Positions 9,346 to 18,661 of a stretch of DNA of 64,000 nt are shown here, in pieces. Position numbers and translations under genes: made by a program. Origin of the DNA: Nonomuraea sp. NEAU-A123. Lineage in GTDB: Bacteria; Actinomycetota; Actinomycetes; Streptosporangiales; Streptosporangiaceae. Position 1 is the stretch's first letter. Every line of letters begins with the position of its first letter. The notes under the pieces are model-generated. The model did no database searches and was not told the origin of the DNA. It saw only the letters and a program-made list of their open reading frames with translations. The DNA lies in assembly GCF_018603905.1 (NCBI RefSeq), contig NZ_JAHFZZ010000002.1:186001-250000 (forward strand). The letters are read 5' to 3'.

Positions 9346-9575
9346 GAGCAGACCTGATCGCCGCCGGGACCTCAGCCGGCTTGGCGCGGCAGGGCCGGGC
9401 GGTGAAGAGACGGCCATAGGAGGCTGGCTCCCAGGGGCAGCCGGGATGTTCCGCAGGACGTCCTGGGGGGACAGACGAAGTAAGCCGGAAAAGGCTAATA
9501 GAGCTGGTCAGAGCTACGAGCGGCACAGCTGGACGGCTGTCTCGGCCCCCCGACCACCTCCGATAGAGGAGCGAC
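9346..9575. other. Intergenic region without a recognisable gene
   Basis: I see no convincing gene between the exporter control block and the SDR gene at 9738. Open frames here are GC-driven, low-complexity translations without domains. The right part (from 9576) holds the SDR promoter/operator region described separately. Confidence 0.5.
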
Positions 9576-9632
9576 TAGACCGACTGTCTAACCAGACTCA
9601 CCAGTATGCTCTCATGAACAACCGCGTATGCT
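9576..9632 (+). promoter_or_regulatory. SDR promoter region with candidate TetR operator
   Basis: An imperfect palindrome with TAGAC / GTCTA arms (9576-9590) overlaps AACCAGACTC (9590-9599), whose exact reverse complement, GAGTCTGGTT, lies in front of the tetR gene at 10661. Two TATGCT -10-like boxes follow, at 9605 and 9627; the second sits in GCGTATGCT, identical to the tetR promoter. The SDR and tetR genes therefore probably share an operator. Confidence 0.5.
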
Positions 9633-9737
9633 TGCAATGTGAGCCAAAGGGGTCGCGACGCGCGGCCGACATGGCCAAGGTCACGCGTGTACAGCTCTGG
9701 CAAATCCGCACATGACAACGACTAGGACGCCCATTTG

Positions 9738-10562
9738 ATGAAGACCTATGTGATCACCGGTGGCACCGACGGCATCGGTGCGGCACTGGCCCGCATGTTG
9801 TTCTCCCGGGGCGACAGGGCCGTGATAGTCGGGACCAACCCGAAGAAGGGCGAACAACTAGTAGCCGAGGCCGCCTCAGCGCCGGGAAGCGCGGCGTTCA
9901 TCAAGGCCGACCTCAGCCTGGTCTCGAACACCCGCCACACCGTAGACAAGCTCATCGAGGAGCACCCGGCCATCGATGGCGTGGTGCTGTGCGCGCGGTT
10001 CATGCGGTCCCACCGGTCGGTGACCGCCGAGGGATTTGAGAGCAACTTCGCACTGTTCTATCTCAGCCGCCTGCTGTTGAGTTACGGGCTGCTCGGTCCG
10101 CTGAAGAAGGCGGACCGGCCGGTGATTGTGAACGTGGCCGGCCCCGGCCACGACACACCGGTGGCCTGGGACGATCTGCAGAGCATCCGGCAGTACGACC
10201 TGGTGCACGCGATGTTCATGACCGGACGCCTGAACGATCTGCTCGGTGTGACCTTCGCCGAGCGGCACGGCGAAGGTCCGGTACGGTACGTGCTCTTCCA
10301 CCCCGGCACCACGGCGACCAGCTACGCAGGCGAGTTCGATCCGCAGACCGCGACCTACCTCCAGCAGCAGCGGATGATGGCCAAACCCGCAACCGACGTG
10401 GTCCCGCCGCTCCTGCGGCTACTCGACGATCCGCCGACGCCACCGTTGACCGCGTTCAACCTGTTCACCGAGCTGAATGTGCACACCGAACTGTTCTCCG
10501 CGAAGGACGCGGAACGACTGTCTCGCCTCACCGACGCGCTGCTCGCCAGGGTCGCCGGGTAA
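9738..10562 (+). CDS. SDR-family protein with altered catalytic Tyr/Lys
   Basis: The 274-residue Rossmann protein has the classical SDR cofactor motif TGGTDGIG near the N terminus, a conserved D in KADLS, and an NVAGPG strand. At the active-site position, where YxxxK is expected, alignment by eye places F160 and R164 (FMTGR), with the following helix (LNDLL) in register. If right, the usual proton-transfer chemistry would be lost, so it may be a sensor or act by another mechanism. The start is the ATG at 9738 with AGGA 10 nt upstream; a TTG directly precedes it. It lies 135 bp upstream of a same-strand tetR that shares its promoter elements. Confidence 0.8.
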   Translation: MKTYVITGGTDGIGAALARMLFSRGDRAVIVGTNPKKGEQLVAEAASAPGSAAFIKADLSLVSNTRHTVDKLIEEHPAIDGVVLCARFMRSHRSVTAEGFESNFALFYLSRLLLSYGLLGPLKKADRPVIVNVAGPGHDTPVAWDDLQSIRQYDLVHAMFMTGRLNDLLGVTFAERHGEGPVRYVLFHPGTTATSYAGEFDPQTATYLQQQRMMAKPATDVVPPLLRLLDDPPTPPLTAFNLFTELNVHTELFSAKDAERLSRLTDALLARVAG

Positions 10563-10640
10563 CGGGGGCGGGCGCCGACGCCGGCCAGCCGTCGATCCCG
10601 ACAGTCTGATCGAGGAGTCCGATGCGTACAGGACTAGCCT

Positions 10641-10691
10641 GACCATCTGGTCGGACCGATGAGTCTGGTTCGACGGGCCGTCGCGTATGCT
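10641..10691 (+). promoter_or_regulatory. tetR promoter, leaderless, with candidate autoregulatory operator
   Basis: GACCATCTGGTC (10641-10652) is an inverted repeat with 5-bp arms. GAGTCTGGTT (10661-10670) is the reverse complement of a decamer in the SDR promoter. The -10 box TATGCT (10686-10691) is followed by six bases and then the ATG at 10698, the usual spacing for a leaderless mRNA. Confidence 0.55.
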
Positions 10692-10697
10692 GAGGGC

Positions 10698-11342
10698 ATG
10701 AGTAGAGCCGTTGCGGCACGTGGCCGGATCGACAAGCGGCAGGCGATCCTCAACGCCGCGTTCACTGTTTTCGCCCGAGCGGGATACGCCCAGGCTGGGG
10801 TGGACATGATCGCGGCTGAAGCGGGAGTGGCCAAGGCCACCGTGTACAGCCACTTCGGCGACAAGGAGAACCTGCTCCGCGAGGCCATCGCCGCCTCCGC
10901 CGACCAGGCGCTGGCCGACAACCTGGCCGCGGTCGACCGGCTCACCGACCGCGGCACCGACCTACGCGCCACACTGGAAGGCGTCGGCCTGCGCCTGCTC
11001 CAGTGCTACTGCGACGACCGATCCTGGGCACTACGCCGGCTGCTCTCCGCCGAGATCAACCAGTTCCCCGACCTGCTCGACATCATCCACACCCGCGCGG
11101 CCGACCGCATCACCGAAACCCTGGCCGACCGGCTCGCGCGCCTCACCGTAGCTGGACACCTGCACACCCCGGACCCACTCCTGGCCGCGGAACAGTTCTT
11201 CGCCCTGCTTACCGGCCCGATGGACAAACGAGCCCGCCTCGGCACCCGGCACGTCCCCAACGCCGAACTGCGCGCCCTCTCGCGCGCCGCGGTCCGCACC
11301 TTCCTACAGGCATTCGCTCCGAAACCAACCGAAACCGCCTAG
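10698..11342 (+). CDS. TetR-family transcriptional regulator
   Basis: The 214-residue protein has an N-terminal TetR helix-turn-helix (residues about 12-60: ILNAAFTVFARAGYAQAGVD, then AGVAKATVYSHFGDKENLL). The C-terminal ligand-binding half resembles the TetR_C domain of AefR-like regulators (ALRRLLSAEINQFPDL). The reading frame extends 39 bp upstream, but TATGCT plus six bases before ATG 10698 makes a leaderless start most likely. It probably represses itself and the upstream SDR gene through the shared AACCAGACTC element. The ligand is unknown. Confidence 0.88.
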   Translation: MSRAVAARGRIDKRQAILNAAFTVFARAGYAQAGVDMIAAEAGVAKATVYSHFGDKENLLREAIAASADQALADNLAAVDRLTDRGTDLRATLEGVGLRLLQCYCDDRSWALRRLLSAEINQFPDLLDIIHTRAADRITETLADRLARLTVAGHLHTPDPLLAAEQFFALLTGPMDKRARLGTRHVPNAELRALSRAAVRTFLQAFAPKPTETA

Positions 11343-11749
11343 CGCTGCGTCCCTCAGGCGCCGTCGCCAGGCGTCCTGGTGCTGGGGGAAGGGACGCCAC
11401 GGCATCGGCGTCCACGGTTGGGGTTCGGGCCATGGTCCTAGCCCGCCAGACCGGCCGTCGTCGCCGACCAACTGCGGCACCTGGCCGCCGCTAAGGCGGT
11501 CGAGCGGGGTCTTTTCGCTTCCGCACGTGTTCATCCTGAATGGCACGATCAACGGCCCCGATGACAAGCCGCTCCTCGAAGGAAGACCGTCCGCAGTCTC
11601 AACCGCCTGACGCCCGACCTCTTGCCGGACTTCGCCGAGAACGTATCCGCTATCGAGGCGGCAGTGCAGTAGATCTTCCCTTCACCCGGCCGTCGCTCGA
11701 CATGCAGCGGCGGCCCGTCCTGCCGGAGCTGGTGGAGCTGGGGGGGCCT
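11343..11749. other. Degenerate non-coding stretch after tetR
   Basis: There is no intact gene. A plus-strand frame around 11590-11670 reads as a short protein tail (RLTPDLLPDFAENVSAIEAA then stop) with no start or homologue I recognise, so it may be a gene remnant. Adjacent IS3 debris supports past rearrangement here. Confidence 0.4.
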
Positions 11750-11990
11750 GGGAGTTCGTCGAAGTCGAGCTGTCGGCAGCCCTTCCGCCTGCTCACCCCG
11801 GCGGCGCGCATCAATCGGGCCACTCGCTCGCGGCCCACCCGGACCCCGTCGAGCTCGCGCCGGTCGGCGTGGATGCGCGGCGCCCCGTAGATCTCGTCGG
11901 AGGCCTGGTGATGCCGTCGGATCTGCTCGGTCAACTCGGCGTCGCGGCGGGCTCGGGCTGCCGGGCTGCGTCGCTGCGGGGCCGGCTCAT
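11750..11990 (-). pseudogene. IS3-family transposase (OrfB) remnant
   Basis: A minus-strand frame encodes RRDAELTEQIRRHHQASDEI, then YGAPRIHADRRELDG and VARLMRAAGVSRRKGCR. This is the HTH_21 segment at the N terminus of IS3-family OrfB transposases. The DDE catalytic core is missing and the frame runs into unrelated sequence on both sides. I see no inverted ends. Flanking sequence from 11990 to 12410 holds no other recognisable gene; its right end is the leader of the AfsR-type regulator. Confidence 0.75.
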
Positions 11991-12410
11991 CCTTCTCCGC
12001 GCTGGTCAGGCCGTCTTGGCGGCGGCCGTCATCCAGGTCGGCCGCACCCAGACACGGATCGACTGCGCGGAGGGCTGGAACTCCCTTGGCCACTCCTTCT
12101 TCCGGGAACCAGGGTTCCCCAGAGATCAGGTGTCCACCAAACCGGGCCAACTCCACGTCAGGCCGCACCCGGCAACGGAAGAGAGACTTCAGCGAGGAAA
12201 CGAATCGTCTTTCGCGAGCTGCTCCCGCTCGTCATGGTGGTGAGCATTCCGTGATGGCAAGATATCTGTCCTTAAAAAGGTCCTTCGTACGCTATCGCGA
12301 ATTGGGAAGAACAGCGGGAGAATCTGTGCGTACGCAGAGTGAGGTCCCCATGAAGTCGCTGGAGCGCAGATGGCTGACTTTAGTTTTGTGGACCCTGTCA
12401 CGGGAGTGTC

Positions 12411-15400
12411 ATGCTTTTCACCGTCCTCGGCCCTGTGTCGCTGACAGTAGCCGATCAGACCTACGTGTTGCGCCGTGCCCAGGCACGCGGGCTGCTAGGT
12501 TTCCTACTCCTCCACGCCAATCGGGTTGTCTCGGCGGAATCCCTGATAGAAGCAATGTGGGGTGGCGCCGAACCGTCCACTGCCCGAAGCCAGATTCAGG
12601 CAGGGATATCTGCGATAAGAAAACAGTTACGCGATCATGGCGCAGAGGACATCTTGTCCAGCGAGCCCGCGGGTTACCGCCTGCGGCTTCAAGATGATCA
12701 GCTGGACCGCACCGTTTTTGAGCAGCGGCGTCTCCGCGCCCGTCAGATGATCGACAATCGGAAACCGGCCGACGCGGCCGCGGCGTTGCGAAGTGCGCTT
12801 GACATGTGGCGTGGGCCGACCCTGGGTGGCGCATCAGGCGCGTATGTCGAAGGATCGCGTGCGCGACTGCTGGACCAATTCCTCACCGCGTCGGAGGAGC
12901 TTGTCGAGCTGGAGTTGGAGTTGGGTCGACACAATGAGGTCATCGCCGAGTTCATGCCCTCGCTCGACGAGCATCCGTCAAGGGAACCACTGCGAGGTCA
13001 GCTCATGCTCGGCCTCTATCGCGCGGGACGCCAGGTTGACGCGCTCGAGCTGTACCGCTTCTACCGGACAGATCTCGCGGAACAACATGGATTGGATCCC
13101 AATCCGGCTCTGAGCTCGCTCCAACAAGCGATCTTGGTGAATGACCCCGCGCTCGACAAAGCACGGACGCTGACCGGCGAGAGCTCCGCTCATGCGGCCA
13201 ATGGGATGCGAACCTGGACAGCGGTAGCGCAACTGCCCCCGTCGCCGCCGGACTTCATCGGCCGGACAGCCGAGCTGAAGCGACTCGACGATCTACTCCC
13301 TACCGCGATCACGTTGATCGCAGGGCCCGCCGGTGTGGGGAAAACCGCGCTCGCCGTGCATTGGGCGCGCCTCATCGCGGATAGGTTCCCCGACGGCCAG
13401 ATCTATGCGAATCTCCGTGGATACGATCCTGGGTTGCCTGCAAGTCCGCTTGAGGTTCTTGCCTATGTTCTTCGCGTACTAGGGGTGGAGCCCGAACAGA
13501 TACCAGCCGACGAGCGGCTGGCTGAGAGTATGTATCGGACCTTGTTGTCGAACAAGCGAGTTCTCGTGCTGCTGGATAATGCGAGATCGGCTGAACAGGT
13601 CCGTCCCTTACTTCTGGGTGGCTCCAACTGTCTCGTCGTTGTGACCAGCCGGGACCGGCTGTCCGGTCTGGTCGCCCGAGACGGCGCTCGTCGGCTCACC
13701 CTGGACGTACTGGATCCTAGCGAAGCCCACGAGCTACTGATTCGCCTACTGGGTGAGGACCTGACCCGTGCCGAGGAAGGGGCAATAGCGGCACTCGCCG
13801 CAACCTGCGGCTACCTGCCGCTGGCGGTGCGGATTGCCGCCGCCCAGCTGCTGGACAACCCCTACAGTGACATCACCGAATATACGGCAGAGCTGCGGCG
13901 GGGCAGTCGAATGGCCAGGCTTCGCATCGACGGCGACGAACAAACAGCCGTACGCGTAGCCTTCGACCAGTCCTATGCGACCCTGACTTCGGATGCGCAG
14001 AAGGTCTTTCGCCGAATGGGCCTTATACCCGGCGTCGACTTCACCGCGTTCTTGGCTGCCGCTATTGCCGATCTCAGCCCCGGCGAGGCGGAACGCCTGC
14101 TCGAGCGGCTCGCGCGTGCTCACCTCGTCGAGATGGCCGCACCGGGCAGATACGCGTTCCACGATCTCCTGCGCGACTACGCCCAGGCGCAAACCATCGA
14201 GCAGGAAAGTGAATCAGATGTCAAAGGCGCCACCAAACGCCTCTTTGACTATTATGTGGAGAATTCCAATGCAGCTGCTCGCATATTGTATCCGTCCCTG
14301 CTTCGGCTTCCAGCGAGCGCCTCGCCCGGAAAGATCGAGTTCGGCGATGCCACCGGAGCACTAGCCTGGCTGGATGCCGAACGCCCTAATCTCGTCGCTG
14401 TTGTTCTCGAGGCAGCCGATATCCCGGACGAGACGGCATGGCAGCTCACGGATGCCATGCGGGGGTACTTCCAGCTGCGAGGCGACGTAGTCGACTGGGT
14501 CACCAGCACTCGAGCGGCCCTGGACGCTGCAAGATCTCTCGGCGATCTGCGGGCACAAGCTGCCTGCCATCTTAGTCTCGGTATGGCCCAATTCTTTATG
14601 AGCAGATACTCGGAGTCTATCGAGTACAATACTCAGGCGGCCACGCTGAGCAAAGCAGCTGATTGGCCGAGTGGTCAGGCTGTCGCCCTTGGCAACCTCA
14701 GCATGGCTTACGTCAGCTGCGGAGAGCTCTTAAAGGCGTCGAATAGCTACCAACAGGCCCTGGTCGTGAATCGAGATATCAACTGGCGAGCAGGACAAGC
14801 TAACAACCTAGGCAATCTAGGCCTTCTCTATATTCACATGGGTGATCTGCGCCTAGCCTTCGATTGCGCCTGCCAGACCGTGGAGCTCTACCGCGCTAGC
14901 GGCGATCAACGATACCAGGCCATGGTCTTCGGTAATCTTGCGGAGATTTGTCTGCTCCAGGGGCGGTTGAGCGACGCGCTGGACCATCTCACGAAGGCCC
15001 TTGGGATCTGTCAAGGCATTGATGGGCTGGAGGCCGAGTCGATTCTCATGCAAAGCGTCCTCGCGCGGGTTCACCTTGATGCCGGTCGCTATGACCAGGC
15101 TTTGCGGACTGCGCGGTCCGCTACGGAATTGGCCTCCCATATCGGCGACCAGGCCGGTAAGTGGCTGGCCAGCGAGGCTGCCGCGCTCAATGCTCTCGCC
15201 AAGGTCGAGGTACGCCTCGGACACCTTCGGGAGGCCGTCGCCCACTCGACCGGCTCCCTCCAGCTGGCGAGGCAAAAGGACAACCCCTACGAGCAGATCG
15301 AGGCGTTGATTGAGCTTGCCGTCGCCTATATGGAGCTCGGTCGCCACGATGAGGCGCACGGTCACCTATACGAAGCCCTCTCTATCGCCCGGTCTCGCTA

Positions 15401-15677
15401 CCGCCTTCTCGAAGGTGTAGCCCTCACCACGATGGCCGAAATCCGCTTTCGCACCGGGCAAACCGCTGATGCCATCGTCGCTGCCCAGGAGGCGCTCATG
15501 ATCCACCATGAAACGGGCTATCGCCTTGGCCAGGCCCGAACCCTGATCATCCTTAGCAGGCTTGTTGATCGAAAAAGCGCTCGTCCGCTGCTCCACCAGG
15601 CGCTCGATATTTCCGCAGAAATCGGCGCCCCCGAGGAAGAACAGGTGCTGTCGCTCCTGAGCGAAGAAGAGGAGTGA
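12411..15677 (+). CDS. AfsR-type regulator (winged helix, BTAD, NB-ARC, TPR)
   Basis: The 1088-residue protein has a winged-helix domain (1-90, TVLGPVSLTV onward), a BTAD domain (95-240), and an NB-ARC NTPase with Walker A AGPAGVGKTA near residue 304, Walker B RVLVLLDNA, and GYLPLAVRIAA resembling GLPL. About eight TPR-like repeats fill 640-1080 (for example GNLGLLYIHMGDLRLAFD). GGGAG lies 4 nt before the ATG. AfsR relatives integrate kinase and nutritional signals to control secondary metabolism. Third codon positions are noticeably more A/T-rich than in its neighbours, suggesting acquisition from elsewhere. The next plus-strand gene is a small secreted protein, echoing afsR-afsS layouts, although that protein is not AfsS-like. 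Confidence 0.9.
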   Translation: MLFTVLGPVSLTVADQTYVLRRAQARGLLGFLLLHANRVVSAESLIEAMWGGAEPSTARSQIQAGISAIRKQLRDHGAEDILSSEPAGYRLRLQDDQLDRTVFEQRRLRARQMIDNRKPADAAAALRSALDMWRGPTLGGASGAYVEGSRARLLDQFLTASEELVELELELGRHNEVIAEFMPSLDEHPSREPLRGQLMLGLYRAGRQVDALELYRFYRTDLAEQHGLDPNPALSSLQQAILVNDPALDKARTLTGESSAHAANGMRTWTAVAQLPPSPPDFIGRTAELKRLDDLLPTAITLIAGPAGVGKTALAVHWARLIADRFPDGQIYANLRGYDPGLPASPLEVLAYVLRVLGVEPEQIPADERLAESMYRTLLSNKRVLVLLDNARSAEQVRPLLLGGSNCLVVVTSRDRLSGLVARDGARRLTLDVLDPSEAHELLIRLLGEDLTRAEEGAIAALAATCGYLPLAVRIAAAQLLDNPYSDITEYTAELRRGSRMARLRIDGDEQTAVRVAFDQSYATLTSDAQKVFRRMGLIPGVDFTAFLAAAIADLSPGEAERLLERLARAHLVEMAAPGRYAFHDLLRDYAQAQTIEQESESDVKGATKRLFDYYVENSNAAARILYPSLLRLPASASPGKIEFGDATGALAWLDAERPNLVAVVLEAADIPDETAWQLTDAMRGYFQLRGDVVDWVTSTRAALDAARSLGDLRAQAACHLSLGMAQFFMSRYSESIEYNTQAATLSKAADWPSGQAVALGNLSMAYVSCGELLKASNSYQQALVVNRDINWRAGQANNLGNLGLLYIHMGDLRLAFDCACQTVELYRASGDQRYQAMVFGNLAEICLLQGRLSDALDHLTKALGICQGIDGLEAESILMQSVLARVHLDAGRYDQALRTARSATELASHIGDQAGKWLASEAAALNALAKVEVRLGHLREAVAHSTGSLQLARQKDNPYEQIEALIELAVAYMELGRHDEAHGHLYEALSIARSRYRLLEGVALTTMAEIRFRTGQTADAIVAAQEALMIHHETGYRLGQARTLIILSRLVDRKSARPLLHQALDISAEIGAPEEEQVLSLLSEEEE

Positions 15678-16075
15678 CTGTAAACAGATACGGCGATCGC
15701 GAGATGTACCAGGTGGACGTCGAGATCGCCCCTGGATCCGAGGGACTGCCCGCGCCTTCCTGCCGCTGCGGGCATAAAACGATCAGCTGAATCTGGCCAT
15801 GCCGCCGAGTCGGTACAACTCGGTGCGGAGGACCAGGATCCTTACGCCTTCTGACGGCGGTTCGCCGCGTTGAGCACGTTCCGGCGAGTGCAACGAGTGC
15901 GCGGCGTATATGAGCGGCAGCGGCTGAATAGTCGATGTATTGCAGATGTGAAGCACGTGTCGGCAAGCTCATTGCATAGCGGTAAGGGCTTGGCAGGATT
16001 GCACTCTTGGTCGTAGCCGCTGAACCAACAGTTGCGATGTGCCAATCAACACATCGACGGCAAGGAGGATCTTAG
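15678..16075. other. 398-bp intergenic region between AfsR-type gene and secreted-protein gene
   Basis: I see no gene. A small hairpin (CCGAG / CTCGG arms, around 15808-15826) could end the regulator transcript but lacks a T run. GGCA...ATTGCA occurs twice, at 15962 and 15992, in the presumed promoter region of the secreted-protein gene. The ribosome-binding site AGGAGG lies at 16063-16068. Confidence 0.4.
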
Positions 16076-16408
16076 GTGCGAGGAAGACGGCTCAAAAGCA
16101 CGCTCTATACGGCAGCGACCGGTGGGTTGCTGGTCGCCAGCTTCGTGTTCGGAACCACCACGGCCGCTCACGCTGCGTCCTGTGGCTGGTTTTGGAATTT
16201 CAGTTCAGAAGGAATCACTGCGTACTGCAGCGATAAGCCCTCGGGAATATACTTCAGAGGACAAGTCACCTGCGCGGCCCCCGGGGGAGACTCGACCGTG
16301 ACGAGGCTGGGCCCCCGCTATCCCGCATGGGTCGGCGGCTATCAGTCAATTGCGATCTGCCCGGGCGGGTATGACGCGATCAGCGGCGCGGTTCTCGTCC
16401 CCGTGTAG
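16076..16408 (+). CDS. Small secreted protein with Sec signal peptide
   Basis: The 110-residue protein starts with GTG behind a strong AGGAGG at 7 nt. Residues 1-34 form a signal peptide: basic N terminus (RGRRLK), hydrophobic core with LLVASFVFG, and AHA-A cleavage. The mature part, about 76 residues, has four Cys (near residues 36, 51, 66 and 97), probably two disulfides, and is rich in Gly, Ser and aromatics (CGWFWNFSSEG). I do not recognise the family. It lies 400 bp downstream of the AfsR-type regulator on the same strand, a plausible target. Confidence 0.75.
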   Translation: MRGRRLKSTLYTAATGGLLVASFVFGTTTAAHAASCGWFWNFSSEGITAYCSDKPSGIYFRGQVTCAAPGGDSTVTRLGPRYPAWVGGYQSIAICPGGYDAISGAVLVPV

Positions 16409-16718
16409 CGATCTTCGGTTGCGGGCTTCTACAGTCTGTGTCGAGTTTCGCGACGTCCGAGAAAGTCCCGCTTGGTGGGCATAGTCGACGTGCTGGATGA
16501 TGGTCTTGAGCGCCGCTCGTAGTTTGGGTGGCGCTTGAGGCTGGAGGTACAAGATCTTTTTCGATATGCCAGTGGCTGCCCTGCTAACAGAAGTAGCGAT
16601 GCACTGCATCGCTACTCCGACACCGGCCACCTGGTCTGCAGCCGTGCCTCCCTTTCTTCCCCCCACGGTCGTGCTGGTTGATGCGCCCGACGGAGGCGGA
16701 CTGCGCCGTGAGCTAGTG
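16409..16718. other. Region between secreted-protein gene and IS630 remnant
   Basis: No intact gene. A minus-strand stretch near 16450-16560 translates as ILYLQPQAPPKLRAALKT and continues as a plausible helix, but it has no start and no partner; I read it as a gene scrap. The 25-bp palindrome at 16592-16616 lies in this stretch. Confidence 0.4.
16592..16616. repeat. 25-bp perfect palindrome
   Basis: AGTAGCGATGCA, one C, then TGCATCGCTACT: a perfect 12-bp inverted repeat around a single base. There is no T run, so it is not an obvious terminator. It could be a protein-binding site or the end of a lost mobile element. Confidence 0.7.
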
Positions 16719-17525
16719 TCATCCGCCTGAAATTCGTCGGCAATATTTAGCGAGGGATTCGAGGATTTCCTCGGCGGTCTTGGTCCATACGAAGGGCTTG
16801 GGATCGGCGTTCCACTGCTGCATCCAGGCGCGGATGTCACTCTCCAGCGCCTGAACGCTCTTGTGGACGCCGCGGCGGATGAGTTGGTCGGTCAGGTAGC
16901 CGGACCAGCTCGACCTGGTTGATCCATGAGGAGCCGGTCGGGGTGAAGTGCATGCGGAAGCGGGGATGGGCGGCCAGCCACGCCTTGATCGCCGGCGTCT
17001 TATGGGTGCCGTAGTTGTCGCAGATCAGGTGGATGTCCAACTCGGCCGGCACGGTCTTGTCGATCGTGAGGAGGAACGTCTTGAATTCGGCGGCGCGGTG
17101 CAGTTCGCCGATGACGCTCGCCGTCGGCGATGTTGAAGGCGGCGAACAGGCTGGTGATGCCGTTGCGGACGTAGTCGTGGGTGCGCAGCTCGGGCATGCC
17201 CGCCATCATCGGCAACACCGGCTGCGACCGGTCCAGTGCCTGGATCTGGGACTTCTCATCCACGCACAGCACCACCGCGCGTTCCGGCGGATCGTGATAC
17301 AGCCCCACCACGTCGATGACCTTCTCCACGAACAGCGGATCCGTCGACAACTTCAACGTCTGCGTGCGGTGCGGCTTGAGGTCGAAAGCCCGCCAGATCC
17401 GGCTCATCGATCAGCCCGTCCAACCGCGGGCGCAGGAACCGATGACGCCATTGAGACACCGTGTCCGGGTACACCCGCAACTGCGCGGCGATCTGCTTGT
17501 TGTCCTTGCCGTCCGCGCATCGCCG
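16719..17525 (-). pseudogene. IS630-family transposase, truncated and frameshifted
   Basis: Pieces of one transposase lie in order over several frames. The helix-turn-helix [20 protein letters not shown] is near 17440-17515. The catalytic strand [20 protein letters not shown] is near 17215-17275, and [18 protein letters not shown] with [13 protein letters not shown] is near 16910-17035. The tail ending LAKYCRRISGG reaches a stop at 16719-16721. The N-terminal end is cut at about 17525, just before the aldo/keto reductase stop. At least two frameshifts make it inactive. D-E-type residues of the DDE_3 domain are visible in the fragments. Confidence 0.85.
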
Positions 17526-17536
17526 GGAAGCCGGGC

Positions 17537-18532
17537 TCAGTTGCCCACGCCGAGGTTGGACATGAACGCGGACGGGTATCGGTCGCCGCGGGCCGCGCCC
17601 GGCGGCACTGCCTTGTCGATCTCGGCGAGGTCGTCCGCGGTGAAGTTCAGGTCCATCGCGGGCAGCGCCTCGGCCAGCCGCTCGCGGGTGCGAGCGCCGA
17701 TCAGCGGCACGATGTCCTCGCCCTGTGCGGTCACCCAGGCGATGGCCAGTTGGGCGACGGTGCACACCTTCGCCTCGGCGATCGGGCGCAGGGACTCCAC
17801 GAGGGCGAGGTTGTGTTCCACGTTCCCGCCGGAGAACCGCGGGCTGAAGCCGCGCATGTCGCCGGGGCCGGCGCTGTGGCCGGCGGTCCAGTGCCCGGAG
17901 ATGAGGCCGCGGCCGAGGACACCATAGGCGGTCATACCGATGCCGAGCTCCCGCAGTGTGGGCAGAACGTCCGCCTCCACCGCGCGGGAGATCAGTGAGT
18001 ACTCGATCTGCAGGTCGGCGATCGGGTGCACAGCGTGCGCCCGGCGGATCGTCGCCGCATCGACCTCAGACAGGCCGATGTGCCGCACGTATCCGGCGTC
18101 GATCATCTCCTTGATCGCGCCCACCGTCTCCTCGATCGGTACCGCCGGGTCCAGCCGGGCGGGACGGTAGATGTCGATGTGGTCGGTGCCCAGCCGGGTC
18201 AGCGAGTAGGCCAGGAAGTTCTTCACCGCCTCGGGACGGCTGTCCTGCCCGCCGAAATCGGGGCCCGGCCCCCGCAGCATGCCGAACTTGACGCTCAGCT
18301 TGTAGCTGTCGCGATCCCGGCCGCGCAGCGCCTCGGCGAGCAGCAACTCGTTGTGGCCCATGGCGTAGAAGTCGCCGGTGTCGATCAGCGTCACGCCGCT
18401 CTCCAGCGCGGCGTGCACGGTGGCGATGCTCTCCGCGCGGTCGGTCGCGCCGTAAGCGCCCGACATGGCCATCGCGCCCAGGCCCAGCGCGGAAACGGCC
18501 GGTCCGGTGTGGCCCAGGGTTCGCCTCTGCAT
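17537..18532 (-). CDS. Aldo/keto reductase
   Basis: The 331-residue TIM-barrel protein begins [20 protein letters not shown]. It keeps the catalytic Asp and Tyr (DTGDFYAMG) and Lys (KFGM). The usual His of the QHR motif is replaced: YRPARLDP has Ala there, a change found in a subgroup of actinobacterial homologues. NADPH-dependent aldehyde or ketone reduction is expected. I chose the ATG at 18532 because GAGGGAG then lies 6 nt upstream; the ATG at 18535 is too close. It is divergent from an XRE regulator with a 129-bp gap containing a GGGAG-N5-CTCCC inverted repeat. Confidence 0.88.
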   Translation of the reverse strand: MQRRTLGHTGPAVSALGLGAMAMSGAYGATDRAESIATVHAALESGVTLIDTGDFYAMGHNELLLAEALRGRDRDSYKLSVKFGMLRGPGPDFGGQDSRPEAVKNFLAYSLTRLGTDHIDIYRPARLDPAVPIEETVGAIKEMIDAGYVRHIGLSEVDAATIRRAHAVHPIADLQIEYSLISRAVEADVLPTLRELGIGMTAYGVLGRGLISGHWTAGHSAGPGDMRGFSPRFSGGNVEHNLALVESLRPIAEAKVCTVAQLAIAWVTAQGEDIVPLIGARTRERLAEALPAMDLNFTADDLAEIDKAVPPGAARGDRYPSAFMSNLGVGN

Positions 18533-18610
18533 CATGTTCTCCCTCGTTGTCGATGTCGTCCCCCAACCTTGGGCCCGGATGGGGACGTGCGGGAGCGGAG
18601 CGTTCATCAT

Positions 18611-18625
18611 GGGAGAGCCGCTCCC
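18611..18625. promoter_or_regulatory. Candidate operator between AKR and XRE regulator
   Basis: GGGAG-AGCCG-CTCCC forms a 5-bp inverted repeat in the 129-bp divergent intergenic region, close to the XRE start. Assignment to the XRE protein is inferred from position alone. Confidence 0.35.
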
Positions 18626-18661
18626 TGGATCGGCTGGCGGGCCGCGAGGCAGGATGAAGCC

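Noticed and set aside
12351..12697. A leader or regulatory ORF overlapping the AfsR-type start
   Set aside because: It overlaps the regulator out of frame, degenerates to Arg/Pro-rich sequence, and has no conserved features.
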